Of a stretch of DNA of 64,000 nucleotides, positions 21,390 to 30,386 are shown in pieces. Below the pieces are notes generated by a model. That model was not told the DNA's origin. It made no database searches and saw nothing but the letters and a program-made list of their open reading frames with translations. This stretch comes from Luteimonas sp. JM171 (GTDB lineage Bacteria; Pseudomonadota; Gammaproteobacteria; Xanthomonadales; Xanthomonadaceae). Position 1 is the stretch's first letter. Every line of letters begins with the position of its first letter. The stretch lies in the NCBI RefSeq assembly GCF_001717465.1, contig NZ_CP017074.1, positions 1,764,873-1,828,872 on the forward strand. The letters run 5' to 3'. The position numbers were made by a program, and so were the translations under genes.

Positions 21390-23030
21390 ATGGCCTTGCA
21401 TCGACGTGATTTCCTGACCCTGGGCGGCCTCGGGCTTGGTGCCCTGATGCTGCCGCCCTTCATGGGGCGCGCCATCGCCGCCGAGGAGCTCGCCACCACG
21501 CTGGACGTGGCCTTCAAGCGCCGGCTGGCGGATGCGGCGCTGGAGGCGGCCACGGCCGCGGGCGCCAGCTACTGCGACGTGCGGGTGGGGCGCTACCTGC
21601 GCCAGTTCGTGATGACCCGCGAGGACAAGGTGGAGAACGTGGTCAACGCCGAATCCACCGGCGTGGGCGTGCGGGTGATCGCCAACGGCGCCTGGGGCTT
21701 TGCCGCCACCAGCCAGATGACGCCGGACGCGGTGGCCCGCGCCGCGCGCCAGGCCACCACCATCGCGAAGGCCAACGCGCGCATCCAGAATGAGCCGGTG
21801 CAGCTGGCCCCGGTGCGCGGCGTGGGAGAGGTGGCCTGGCAGACGCCGATCACGCGCAACGCGATGGAAGTGCCGGTGGAGGAGAAGGTGGAGCTGCTGC
21901 TGGGCGTGAACGCCGCGGCGCTTGCGGCCGGGGCCGACTTCGTCAATTCGCGCCTGTTCGCGGTGAACGAGCAGAAGTACTTCGCCTCCACCGATGGCTC
22001 CTACATCGACCAGGACGTGCACAGGATCTGGGCGCCGTTCACGGTCACGGCGGTGGACAAGGCCACCGGCAAGTTCCGCACCCGCGACGGGCTGTCGGCG
22101 CCGATGGGCATGGGCTACGAATACCTGGGCGCCGACCCGGCCGGGCGCATCGAGCTGCCGGGCGGGGTGGTGGCCTACACCACCTCCTACGACATGCGCG
22201 AGGACGCGGTGGCCGCGGCCAAACAGGCGCGCGAGAAGCTCAGCGCGCCGTCGGTGGAGCCGGGTCGCTATGACCTGGTGCTGGATCCGACCAACCTGTT
22301 CCTGACCATCCACGAGAACGTGGGCCATCCGCTGGAGCTGGACCGGGTGCTGGGCTACGAGGCCAACTACGCCGGCACCAGTTTCGCGACGCTGGAGCGG
22401 ATGCGCGAGGGGCTGCAGTACGGCAGCGAGCGGGTGAACTTCTTCGCCGACAAGACCCAGCCCGGGAGCCTGGGCGCGGTGGGGTATGACGACGAGGGGG
22501 TGAAGACCAAGCGCTGGGACCTGGTGAAGGACGGGATGCTGGTGGATTACCAGGTCACGCGCGACCAGGCGCACATCCTGGGCAAGACCGAGTCGGACGG
22601 CTGCAGCTATGCGGATTCGTGGTCGACGGTGCAGTTCCAGCGGATGCCGAACGTGTCGCTGGCGCCCGGGAAGGAGCCGCTGTCGGTGGCGGAGATGATC
22701 GCGGGGGTGGAGGACGGGATCTATATCCACGGGCGCGGTTCGTATTCGATCGACCAGCAGCGTTACAACGCGCAGTTCGGCGGGCAGCTGTATTACGAGA
22801 TCAAGAACGGTGAGGTGACGCGGATGCTGGAGGATGTGGCCTACCAGATCCGCACGCCGGAGTTCTGGAATGCGTGCAGCGCGATCTGCGATGAGCGGGA
22901 TTTCAGGCTGGGCGGGTCGTTCTTCGATGGGAAGGGACAGCCTTCGCAGGTGTCGGCGGTGTCGCACGGGTCTTCGACGACTCGGTTTGACGGGATCAAC
23001 GTGATCAATACGGCGCGCAGCCTGGGCTGA
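21390..23030 (+). CDS. TldD-like metalloprotease, Tat-exported paralogue 1
   Basis: A 546-residue TldD/PmbA-family protein. The N-terminus HRRDFLTLGGLGLGALMLPP is a twin-arginine signal. The HExxxH zinc motif is HENVGH at residues 308-313. TldD-TldE complexes are periplasmic or cytoplasmic proteases that degrade unfolded or modified peptides such as microcin B17 or CcdA; here Tat signals suggest an envelope role. The gene is followed, after a repeat-containing spacer, by a close paralogue and then a TldE-like gene. Much of the sequence is identical between the two paralogues, as seen in blocks such as RQFVMTREDKV. Confidence 0.9.
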   Translation: MALHRRDFLTLGGLGLGALMLPPFMGRAIAAEELATTLDVAFKRRLADAALEAATAAGASYCDVRVGRYLRQFVMTREDKVENVVNAESTGVGVRVIANGAWGFAATSQMTPDAVARAARQATTIAKANARIQNEPVQLAPVRGVGEVAWQTPITRNAMEVPVEEKVELLLGVNAAALAAGADFVNSRLFAVNEQKYFASTDGSYIDQDVHRIWAPFTVTAVDKATGKFRTRDGLSAPMGMGYEYLGADPAGRIELPGGVVAYTTSYDMREDAVAAAKQAREKLSAPSVEPGRYDLVLDPTNLFLTIHENVGHPLELDRVLGYEANYAGTSFATLERMREGLQYGSERVNFFADKTQPGSLGAVGYDDEGVKTKRWDLVKDGMLVDYQVTRDQAHILGKTESDGCSYADSWSTVQFQRMPNVSLAPGKEPLSVAEMIAGVEDGIYIHGRGSYSIDQQRYNAQFGGQLYYEIKNGEVTRMLEDVAYQIRTPEFWNACSAICDERDFRLGGSFFDGKGQPSQVSAVSHGSSTTRFDGINVINTARSLG

Positions 23031-23073
23031 GTTGGGGATTGGTTGCGGGGTCGGGTCGCGGTGACCTGACGGG

Positions 23074-23179
23074 CCCCGCCGCGGCCGGGAGGCCTTTTCG
23101 CTCCATGTCCTCCGGCCTCCGCCTGCGGCTGCGGCCTCCTCCTTTACTTACGCGAAAAGGCCTCCCGGCCACGGCGGGG
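23074..23179 (-). repeat. Composite hairpin repeat, solo half (copy 2)
   Basis: One outer-stem hairpin of the GGCCTTTTCGC type: arms 23074-23101 and 23152-23179, 27 of 28 bases complementary. The loop carries the invariant strands TCCATGTCC and CCTCCTCCTTTACTTAC around the inner stem GGCCTCCGC/GCGGCC. The flank GTGACCTGACGGG matches the flank of copy 58924 on the same side. The partner hairpin (the GGTGCCCTCCAG stem) is absent, so this is a half-element. It sits between tldD paralogues 1 and 2. Confidence 0.88.
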
Positions 23180-23252
23180 TTCGGCGTCGGTGGGAGCCGC
23201 GGGAATTGCTCTGATTCGGGCGGAAGAGGTGTTGTGCCATGCCAAAAGTCAT

Positions 23253-23281
23253 TTGACGCTCAAGAGGGGCACGGGAAGAAT
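23253..23281 (+). promoter_or_regulatory. Candidate promoter upstream of tldD paralogue 2
   Basis: TTGACG (23253-23258) and AAGAAT (23276-23281) are 17 bases apart, about 100 bases before the TTG start of the second TldD gene. The -35 is five of six consensus; the -10 four of six. Confidence 0.35.
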
Positions 23282-23379
23282 CGACGACGGCCTGGCGCAA
23301 GGCGCCGGGCATCCATTCCGCGCCCTCCAATCCCCTTGCCGCTGCGATCCTCGCCGCGGCCTTCAACCGGAGACCTGTC

Positions 23380-25014
23380 TTGGACAGACGCGACTTCCTT
23401 GCCCTGAGCGGCCTTGGACTGGGTGGCCTGGTGCTGCCGTCCTGGCTGGGCACGGCCATTGCCGCCGATGAGCTGGTGACCAGCCTCGATCCCGCGTTCA
23501 AGAAGCGCCTTGCCGACGCGGGGCTGCAGGCGGCCACCGGCGCCGGTGCCAGCTATTGCGATGTGCGCATCGGGCGCTACCTGCGCCAGTTCGTGATGAC
23601 CCGCGAGGACAAGGTCCAGAACGTGGTCAATACCGAATCCACCGGGGTGGGCGTGCGGGTGATCGCCGACGGGGCGTGGGGCTTTGCGGCCACCAATGCG
23701 CTGACCGCGGACGCGGTGGCCCGGGCGGCGCGGCAGGCGACGGCGATTGCCAAGGCCAATGCGCGCATCCAGACCGAGCCGGTGCAGCTGGCGCCGGTGC
23801 GTGGGGTGGGCGAGGTGAGCTGGCGCACGCCGATCCGCCGCAATGCGATGGAAGTGCCGGTGCAGGAGAAGGTCGAGCTGCTGCTGGGCGTGAACGCGGC
23901 GGCGATCAACGCCGGCGCCGACTTCGTGAATTCCACGCTGTTCGCGGTCAACGAGCAGAAGTACTTCGCCTCCACCGACGGGTCCTACATCGACCAGGAC
24001 GTGCACCGGATCTGGGCGCCAATGACGGTGACCGCGATCGACAAGTCCAGCGGCAAGTTCCGTTCGCGCGCGGGGCTGTCGGCGCCGATGGGACTGGGCT
24101 ACGAGTACTTCGATGCCGATCCTTCGCAGAAATTCACCTCGCCCAACGGGGTGGTCAACTATGGCCATTCCTACGACATGCTCGAGGACGCGGTGGCGGC
24201 GGCGAAGCAGGCGCGCGAGAAGCTGTCGGCGCCTTCGGTGGAGCCGGGCCGGTATGACCTGGTGCTGGATCCGTCGCACACCTGGCTGACCATCCACGAG
24301 TCGGTCGGCCATCCGCTGGAGCTGGACCGGGTGCTGGGCTACGAGGCCAACTACGCCGGCACCAGCTTCGCCACCCTGGACAAGCGCGAGGAGGGGTTCC
24401 GCTACGGCAGCGACCTGGTGACCATCTTCGCCGACAAGACCCAGCCCGGCAGCCTGGGCGCGGTGGCCTACGACGACGAAGGCGTGAAGTGCAAGCGCTG
24501 GGACCTGATCCGCGACGGCATCCTGGTCGACTACCAGACCATCCGCGACCAGGCCCACATCCTGGGCAAAGACGAGTCCGACGGCTGCTGCTACGCCGAT
24601 TCCTGGTCCACGGTGCAGTTCCAGCGCATGCCCAACGTGTCGATGGCGCCGGGCCGGGAGAAGCTCTCGGTCGCGGACATGATCAAGGACGTGGAGAACG
24701 GCATCTACATCATCGGCGACGGCTCGTTCTCCATCGACCAGCAGCGCTACAACGCGCAGTTCGGCGGGCAGCTGTTCTACGAGATCAAGGACGGCGAGAT
24801 CACCCGCATGATCGAGGACGTGGCCTACCAGATCCGCACGCCGGAGTTCTGGAACTCGTGCAGCGCGATCTGCGACGAATCCGACTACCGCCTGGGCGGT
24901 TCGTTCTTCGACGGCAAGGGCCAGCCTTCGCAGGTCTCGGCCGTCTCGCACGGCTCGTCCACCGCCCGCTTCGACGGCATCAACGTCATCAACACCGCCC
25001 GCTCGCTCGGCTGA
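23380..25014 (+). CDS. TldD-like metalloprotease, Tat-exported paralogue 2
   Basis: A 544-residue TldD-family protein starting at TTG 23380 (MDRRDFLALSGLGLGG, a twin-arginine signal). The zinc motif HESVGH lies at 306-311. It is a near-duplicate of paralogue 1: aligned stretches such as CDVRIGRYLRQFVMTRED and LDRVLGYEANYAGTSFAT differ by few residues. The GC-rich 349-base spacer between them holds a solo repeat element and a possible promoter. The downstream TldE-like gene starts 25 bases after its stop, so paralogue 2 is the more likely cotranscribed partner of TldE. Confidence 0.9.
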   Translation: MDRRDFLALSGLGLGGLVLPSWLGTAIAADELVTSLDPAFKKRLADAGLQAATGAGASYCDVRIGRYLRQFVMTREDKVQNVVNTESTGVGVRVIADGAWGFAATNALTADAVARAARQATAIAKANARIQTEPVQLAPVRGVGEVSWRTPIRRNAMEVPVQEKVELLLGVNAAAINAGADFVNSTLFAVNEQKYFASTDGSYIDQDVHRIWAPMTVTAIDKSSGKFRSRAGLSAPMGLGYEYFDADPSQKFTSPNGVVNYGHSYDMLEDAVAAAKQAREKLSAPSVEPGRYDLVLDPSHTWLTIHESVGHPLELDRVLGYEANYAGTSFATLDKREEGFRYGSDLVTIFADKTQPGSLGAVAYDDEGVKCKRWDLIRDGILVDYQTIRDQAHILGKDESDGCCYADSWSTVQFQRMPNVSMAPGREKLSVADMIKDVENGIYIIGDGSFSIDQQRYNAQFGGQLFYEIKDGEITRMIEDVAYQIRTPEFWNSCSAICDESDYRLGGSFFDGKGQPSQVSAVSHGSSTARFDGINVINTARSLG

Positions 25015-25039
25015 CCGGCACCACGGAGATCCAAGACAC

Positions 25040-26368
25040 ATGACCATTTTCACCGAAGAGCAGGCCCGCGAAATCCTCCAGAAGGTCGTTGGCCTGTCCC
25101 GCGCCGATGAGTGCACGGCCACCCTGAGCGGCTCGCTGGAAGGCAACATCCGCTTCGCCCGCAACAATGTGTCCACCAGCGGCGAGGTCGGCAACGCCGA
25201 GCTGGGCGTGCAGGTGGCGTTCGGCAAGCGCGTGGGTACCGCCACCATCAACGAGTTCAGCGACGAGGCCCTGGAGCGGGTGGTGCGCCGGGCCGAGGAC
25301 CTGGCGCGGCTGGCGCCGGAGAACCCGGAGTTCATGCCGGCGATCGGGCCGCAGGAATACCGGCCGAGCCCGACCTTCAGCGAGTCGACGGCGGCGATCA
25401 CGCCGGAGTTCCGCGCCCAGGTGGCGGCCGATTCGATCGGGCCGTGCCGGGCCGAGGGGCTGGTGGCGGCGGGCTTCCTGGAAGACGGGCAGAGTTTCAC
25501 CGCGTTCGCCAACAGCAACGGCAACTTCGGCTACCAGCGCGGCACCAGCTTCGATTACACCTGCACGGTGCGGACCGAGGACGGGCAGGGCTCGGGCTGG
25601 GTGGGGCGCAACCTGCGCCACGCAAGCGATTTCGATGCCAGCCGCGACGTGGCGGTGGCGATGCGAAAGGCGAGCGCCTCGGCCGAAGCGCGCGCGCTGG
25701 AGCCGGGCAAGTACACGGTGGTGCTGGAGCCGGCGGCGGTGGCCGGGCTGGTGTCGTTCATGATGCGCTTCTTCGATGCGCGCAGCGCGGACGAAGGGCG
25801 CAGCTTCCTGTCCAGGCGCGGGGGCGGCAACCGGCTGGGCGAGCAGCTGTTCGATCCGCGGGTGAACGTGATCGCCGATCCGTGGAACGAGGACGTGCCG
25901 GTGATGCCGTGGGATGGCGAGGGGCTGCCGCGCGAGCGGATGCCGATCATCCAGGACGGCAAGGTGGCGGCGCTGAACTATTCGCGCTACTGGGCGCAGC
26001 AGCAGGGGCAGCGCGCGACGGGCAGCCCGGGCAACCTGATCATGTCCGGCGGCGATGCGTCCACGCTGGACCTGATCGCGGGGACGGAGCGCGGGATCCT
26101 GGTGACGCGCACGTGGTACATCCGGATGGTGGATCCGCAGACGGTGCTGCTGACGGGGCTGACGCGCGATGGGACGTTCTACATCGAGGACGGGCAGATC
26201 CGGTATCCGGTGAAGAATTTCCGGTTCAACGAGTCGCCGGTGATCATGCTCAACAATATCGATGAGCTGGGGCGGCCGGTGCGGGTGGGTGAGGGCTGGA
26301 TGCCGATGATGCTGCCGCCGATGCGGCTGCGGGACTTCACGTTCACTTCGCTGTCGGACGCGGTTTGA
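25040..26368 (+). CDS. TldE/PmbA-like partner of the TldD proteases
   Basis: A 442-residue member of the TldD/PmbA family without the HExxxH motif, as expected for the non-catalytic TldE subunit. Typical blocks are NNVSTSGEVGNAELGVQVAFG, FTAFANSNGNFGYQRGTSF and the C-terminal RGILVTRTWYIRMVDPQT. TldE pairs with TldD and contributes to the substrate channel. No Tat or Sec signal is visible at its N-terminus, unlike its two partners, so it may be exported with them (hitchhiking) or act in the cytoplasm. It ends 220 bases before the next gene, with a hairpin repeat between. Confidence 0.87.
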   Translation: MTIFTEEQAREILQKVVGLSRADECTATLSGSLEGNIRFARNNVSTSGEVGNAELGVQVAFGKRVGTATINEFSDEALERVVRRAEDLARLAPENPEFMPAIGPQEYRPSPTFSESTAAITPEFRAQVAADSIGPCRAEGLVAAGFLEDGQSFTAFANSNGNFGYQRGTSFDYTCTVRTEDGQGSGWVGRNLRHASDFDASRDVAVAMRKASASAEARALEPGKYTVVLEPAAVAGLVSFMMRFFDARSADEGRSFLSRRGGGNRLGEQLFDPRVNVIADPWNEDVPVMPWDGEGLPRERMPIIQDGKVAALNYSRYWAQQQGQRATGSPGNLIMSGGDASTLDLIAGTERGILVTRTWYIRMVDPQTVLLTGLTRDGTFYIEDGQIRYPVKNFRFNESPVIMLNNIDELGRPVRVGEGWMPMMLPPMRLRDFTFTSLSDAV

Positions 26369-26397
26369 TTGTTTTATTGCGTCGGGTTCGCGGGAAG

Positions 26398-26501
26398 GCC
26401 GGCGCGGCAGCGCCAGTCGGGACACGCCGTGAACCCGTCCATGGGGGCTTGTCCGCGCCGTCCATGGCGCGGACAGTCCCGACTGGCGCTGCCGCACCGG
26501 C
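26398..26501. repeat. Nested hairpin of a second family
   Basis: Outer arms 26398-26423 and 26476-26501 are complementary at 25 of 26 positions (containing GCGCCAGTCGGGAC). Inside, GTCCGCGCC and GGCGCGGAC (26451-26459, 26466-26474) form a nine-pair stem around GTCCAT. The unpaired strand has CCGTCCATGG, repeated in the inner loop region. Architecture resembles the composite repeat but the sequence does not. Confidence 0.8.
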
Positions 26502-26576
26502 CCCTCGACCTTCGACGTTCGTTGGAATCCCGCCTGGTTCCGGGATCCGCGCGGCTTCGCGCGCGTGGCGCGCTCC

Positions 26577-26582
26577 TACAAT
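26577..26582 (+). promoter_or_regulatory. -10 element placing transcription start at the ATG (leaderless candidate)
   Basis: TACAAT is followed by exactly six bases and then the ATG of the DUF4159 gene, so a standard start point falls on the A of ATG. No -35 match and no ribosome-binding site are visible. Confidence 0.45.
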
Positions 26583-26588
26583 AGGGGC

Positions 26589-27287
26589 ATGAACCGGGCG
26601 GAGTTCCTGAAGCTGATGGTGGGCGCGGCGGGGGCGGCGATGTTGCCGCGGGTGCTGCGGGCCGAGCCGGGGTATGACTTCCGTTTCACGCGGCTGCGCT
26701 ACGAGTCGGGCAACTGGGACGTGGATGCGCGGATGCCGTCCAACGTGATCACCTCGCTGATCGACTACACCAACCTGCGGGTGGATCCACGGGAGCAGGT
26801 GCTGGACCTGGCGGATCCGCGGATGCTGACCGCGCCGTTCTGCTACATGGCCGGGCACAAGCTGGTGGAGTTCAATCCCGCGGAGCGGCGCAATTTCGAG
26901 CGCTATGTGCGCAACGGCGGGTTCGTGTTCGTGGACGACTGCAACCACGATATCGACGGGCTGTTCGCGAAGTCGTTCGAGGCGCAGATGGCATCGATCT
27001 TCGGGCCGGAGGCGCTGCGCAAGCTGCCCAACGACCATGCGCTGTACAACTGCTTCTTCCGGTTCCCGGACGGGCCGCCCACGACCAGCTTCGAGCTCAA
27101 TGGATGGGGCGACGACCTGGTGCACGATTACCTCAAGGGCATCGAGATCGACGGTCGCCTGGGGGTGCTCTACAGCAACAAGGACTACGGCTGCGAGTGG
27201 GACTACGACTGGCGCAACAAGCGCTTCCTGGCCGAGGACAACACGAAGTTCGCGGTCAATATCGTCATCTATGCGCTCACGTCGTGA
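26589..27287 (+). CDS. DUF4159 protein, first gene of MoxR/DUF58 cluster
   Basis: A 232-residue DUF4159 protein. An N-terminal hydrophobic segment (KLMVGAAGAAMLPRVLRA) looks like a signal peptide. The family has a Rossmann-like, glutamine-amidotransferase-like fold; visible blocks are FRFTRLRYESGNWDVD, GGFVFVDDCNHD and YSNKDYGCEWDYDW. It usually occurs with MoxR, DUF58 and BatA-type genes, as here, and probably acts with them at the envelope; the exact activity is unknown. ATG 26589 is preferred to GTG 26565 because of the promoter spacing. MoxR follows after 26 bases. Confidence 0.85.
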   Translation: MNRAEFLKLMVGAAGAAMLPRVLRAEPGYDFRFTRLRYESGNWDVDARMPSNVITSLIDYTNLRVDPREQVLDLADPRMLTAPFCYMAGHKLVEFNPAERRNFERYVRNGGFVFVDDCNHDIDGLFAKSFEAQMASIFGPEALRKLPNDHALYNCFFRFPDGPPTTSFELNGWGDDLVHDYLKGIEIDGRLGVLYSNKDYGCEWDYDWRNKRFLAEDNTKFAVNIVIYALTS

Positions 27288-27313
27288 GTGCCTCCTGAAG
27301 TGAATTCCAAAGC

Positions 27314-28321
27314 ATGAGCAAAGCACTGACCGAAGCCGATATCGAGGACCTGGCGGGGCACCTGGTCCGCCTGCGCGAGGCCATCGGCCAGGCCGTGGTG
27401 GGCCAGGAAGAGGTGGTCGAGCAACTGCTGGTGGCGCTGCTTGCCGGGGGCCATTGCATGCTCGAGGGGGTGCCGGGGCTGGGCAAGACGCTGCTGGTGC
27501 GCACGCTGGGCCAGGCACTGGAGCTGGAGTTCCGCAGGGTGCAGTTCACGCCGGACCTGATGCCCAGCGACATCCTGGGCACCGAGGTGCTGGAGGAGGA
27601 GCACGGGACGGGGCATCGCAGCTTCCGGTTCCAGAAGGGCCCGGTGTTCACCAACCTGCTGCTCGCCGATGAGCTCAACCGCACGCCGCCGCGCACGCAG
27701 GCGGCGCTGCTGGAGGCGATGGCGGAGCGCACGGTGAGCTATGCCGGCGTGACCCACCGGCTGCCGGAGCCGTTCTTCGTCCTGGCCACGCAGAACCCGA
27801 TCGAGCAGGGCGGCACCTATCCGCTGCCCGAGGCGCAGCTGGACCGGTTCCTGCTGCAGCTGCGGCTCGATTACCCGGACGAGGCGGAGGAGCTGGCGAT
27901 CGTGGCGCAGACCACGGGCGCGTCGGTGGCCGAGGTGCCGCGTGTGATGGACGCGGCCGCGGTGCTGCGGCTGCAGGCGCTGGTGCGCGAGGTGCACGTG
28001 GGCGAGGAGCTGATGGCCTGGATCGTGCGCCTGGTGCGGGCGAGCCGGCCCGGCGACAGCGCGCCGGAGGCGGTGCGCAGCTTCGTGCAGTGGGGCGCGG
28101 GGCCCCGCGCCGCGCAGTCGCTGGTGCTGGCGGCCAAGGCGCGTGCGCTGCTGCATGGGCGGCTGGCAGCAACCCGCGATGACGTCACCGCCCTGGCGGC
28201 GCCGGTGATGCGCCATCGCCTGCTGCTGTCGTTCGCGGCTGAAGCCGGGCAGGTGCACGCCGACGACGTGGTGGCGGCGCTGCTGCGCGAGGTGCCTGCG
28301 CCGGGCGCCGCGGCCGGCTGA
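27314..28321 (+). CDS. MoxR-family AAA+ ATPase
   Basis: A 335-residue AAA+ ATPase. Walker A ([10 protein letters not shown]) is near residues 52-58 and Walker B ([12 protein letters not shown]) near 117; the sensor block [22 protein letters not shown] is diagnostic of MoxR. MoxR ATPases act as chaperones that assemble or activate partner proteins with VWA-type domains, often for envelope stress or metal insertion. The downstream DUF58, BatA-like and membrane genes are the expected partners. The C-terminal lid ends in [15 protein letters not shown]. Confidence 0.95.
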   Translation: MSKALTEADIEDLAGHLVRLREAIGQAVVGQEEVVEQLLVALLAGGHCMLEGVPGLGKTLLVRTLGQALELEFRRVQFTPDLMPSDILGTEVLEEEHGTGHRSFRFQKGPVFTNLLLADELNRTPPRTQAALLEAMAERTVSYAGVTHRLPEPFFVLATQNPIEQGGTYPLPEAQLDRFLLQLRLDYPDEAEELAIVAQTTGASVAEVPRVMDAAAVLRLQALVREVHVGEELMAWIVRLVRASRPGDSAPEAVRSFVQWGAGPRAAQSLVLAAKARALLHGRLAATRDDVTALAAPVMRHRLLLSFAAEAGQVHADDVVAALLREVPAPGAAAG

Positions 28322-28335
28322 ACCGGGGCGCGGCG

Positions 28336-29229
28336 ATGGCCTGGGATCCGGTCCCGCCCGAGCTGCGCGCGCGGCTGCGCGGGCTGCGCATCGGTTCGCG
28401 GCGCGCGGCGGGCAGGCGCGGCTTCGGGGTGCACCGCAGCCGGGAGCGCGGCGCGGGGATGGAGTTCGTGCAGTACCGCGGCTACGAGCCGGGCGACGAG
28501 CTGCGCCGGATCGACTGGAAGCTCTATGCCCGCAGCGACCGCTTCTTCGTTCGCGAGGCCGAGCGCGAGAGCCCGCTGGCCATCTGGGTGCTGCTGGATA
28601 CCAGCGGCTCGATGGCGCAGGCGGACGAGGGCAGGCCGGACTGGTCGCGCCTGGATGCGGCCCGGGTGCTTGCGGCCAGCGTGTTCGGGATTGCGCTGGC
28701 GCAGGGCGATCCGTTCGGGCTGGCGATGGCCGGTGACGGCAGTCTCCGGATGATCCCGGCGGCTGCGGGGGTACGGCAGCGTGACCGCCTGCTGATGGCG
28801 CTGCGCGACGCCGCGGCGACTGGTGGTCCGCCGCTGCCGGAGAGGCTGGCGCCGCTGTGGCAGCGCATCGGGCCGGACGACGTAGTCGTGCTCCTGGGTG
28901 ATTTCTTCGATGACGCTTCGGTGGCGCTGGCCGAACGCCTGGCCGCGGCGCGCCGCGAGGTGTTCGCCGTCCAGCTGCTGACGGTCGCCGAGCGTGACTT
29001 CCCGTTTGCCGATGGCCGCCTGTTCCGCGATCCGGAAACCGGCGAGGAAGTGCCCGGCGACGGCCCGGCCATGCGCGAGGGGTTCCTGGCCCGCTTCGGC
29101 CAGGCCCGCCGTGAACTCCAGGCGCGATTCGACGCGGCGGGGATCCGCCATGCGGTCCACGTGCTGGGCGAGCCGCTCGAAGATCCGCTGCGTGCACTGT
29201 TCGGCGGTCCGGCCGGGGAACGGCCGTGA
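28336..29229 (+). CDS. DUF58 protein with VWA-like MIDAS motif
   Basis: A 297-residue protein. The DUF58 signature GMEFVQYRGYEPGDELRRID is followed by DWKLYARSDRFF. A MIDAS-type DTSGS motif lies at about residues 87-91, so the fold is von Willebrand A-like and could bind metal. DUF58 proteins are partners of MoxR ATPases. It lies 14 bases after moxR and overlaps the next gene by four bases. It lacks membrane helices, so it is probably cytoplasmic or recruited to the membrane by its neighbours. Confidence 0.92.
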   Translation: MAWDPVPPELRARLRGLRIGSRRAAGRRGFGVHRSRERGAGMEFVQYRGYEPGDELRRIDWKLYARSDRFFVREAERESPLAIWVLLDTSGSMAQADEGRPDWSRLDAARVLAASVFGIALAQGDPFGLAMAGDGSLRMIPAAAGVRQRDRLLMALRDAAATGGPPLPERLAPLWQRIGPDDVVVLLGDFFDDASVALAERLAAARREVFAVQLLTVAERDFPFADGRLFRDPETGEEVPGDGPAMREGFLARFGQARRELQARFDAAGIRHAVHVLGEPLEDPLRALFGGPAGERP

Positions 29230-30386
29230 CCCCCGCGCTGCTCCTGCCCGCGGGCCTGGCCGCACTGGGTGCGCTGCTGGTGCCGCTGCTGCTCCACCTC
29301 GCGCGCCGCAGCCAGCAGCAGCCCACCATGTTCTCCGCGCTGCGCTGGCTGCGCAGCCAGGCCCGGCCGCAGCGCCGGATCCGTTTCGAGGAGATCCTGC
29401 TGCTGGCGTTGCGGCTGCTGCTGGTCGGGCTGCTGGCGCTGTGGCTGGCGCGGCCGGCCTTCATGGGGGAGGGAGAGCCAAGCCGGGTGCTTGCGGTGGT
29501 TCCCGGCGTGGAGGCCGCTCCGGCGCAGGCGCTGGGTGAAGGCATGGATTCACTGGTCTGGCTGGCGCCCGGTTTCCCGGACCTGGCGCTGCCGGCGCCC
29601 ACCGGGCCGGTGCCGGTGGCCAGCCTCCTGCGCGAGCTGGATTCGCAGCTGCCGCCCGGTGCGGAACTGGTGGTGGCCGTTCCGGCGCGGCTGGAGGGCA
29701 TGGATGCGCAGCGGCCGGTGCTGTCGCGCGGGGTGGCGTGGCGGGTGTTGCCCGGTGCGATGGAGGCGCGCGCGCCGTTCGAACCCGAGCCGCCGGCGCT
29801 GCAGGTGCGGGTCGGCGCCGACGCCGACGGGCCGCTGCGCTACCTGCGCGCGGCGGCGCTCGCCTGGCACGGCGCGGACGGCCTGTCGGACGCGACCTTC
29901 CAGCAGGCGGCCCCGCAGTCGCCGGTCACCGGCGACGCCCCCCTGCTGTGGTTGCAGTCTGGGCAGGTGCCGGCGCAGGTGATCGAGTGGGTGAAGGCCG
30001 GAGGCACGGCGCTGCTGGCCGCCGGCGCGGAAGCGCCCGCACCCGTTGCCATGGTGCCGGTGTGGAAGGGCGCGACCGGCGAGCCGCTGGTGGAAGGCGG
30101 CAGGCTCGGCCGCGGCCGGCTGCTGCGCTTCACCCGTTCCCTGCAGCCTGCCGCCATGCCCGAGTTGCTGGAGGCGGATTTCCCCGCGCAGCTGCGCGCG
30201 GTGCTGGAAGGCCGGCCCCCGGCGCCGGGCAGCGTGGCCGCGGTGGATCACGCGCCGCAGGCGGGCGCGCCGGCCTGGCCGCCCGCGCCGCTCGACCTGC
30301 GGCCCTGGCTGGCGCTGCTGATCGCGCTGGTCCTGCTGGTTGAGCGCTGGGTTGCAACCGCGCGACGCCGGGAGTGGACCGGATGA
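29226..30386 (+). CDS. BatA-like membrane protein
   Basis: A 386-residue protein with an N-terminal BatA domain: helix 1 (about 1-20), the basic motif ARRSQQQPTMFSALRWLR, helix 2 (about 56-77), a periplasmic region, and a third helix near the C-terminus (about 355-375). BatA-type proteins accompany MoxR and DUF58 in aerotolerance operons, though their role is unclear. No VWA domain is visible, unlike classical BatA. The start GTG 29226 overlaps the DUF58 stop by four bases, and its own stop overlaps the next ATG. Confidence 0.8.
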   Translation: MTPALLLPAGLAALGALLVPLLLHLARRSQQQPTMFSALRWLRSQARPQRRIRFEEILLLALRLLLVGLLALWLARPAFMGEGEPSRVLAVVPGVEAAPAQALGEGMDSLVWLAPGFPDLALPAPTGPVPVASLLRELDSQLPPGAELVVAVPARLEGMDAQRPVLSRGVAWRVLPGAMEARAPFEPEPPALQVRVGADADGPLRYLRAAALAWHGADGLSDATFQQAAPQSPVTGDAPLLWLQSGQVPAQVIEWVKAGGTALLAAGAEAPAPVAMVPVWKGATGEPLVEGGRLGRGRLLRFTRSLQPAAMPELLEADFPAQLRAVLEGRPPAPGSVAAVDHAPQAGAPAWPPAPLDLRPWLALLIALVLLVERWVATARRREWTG

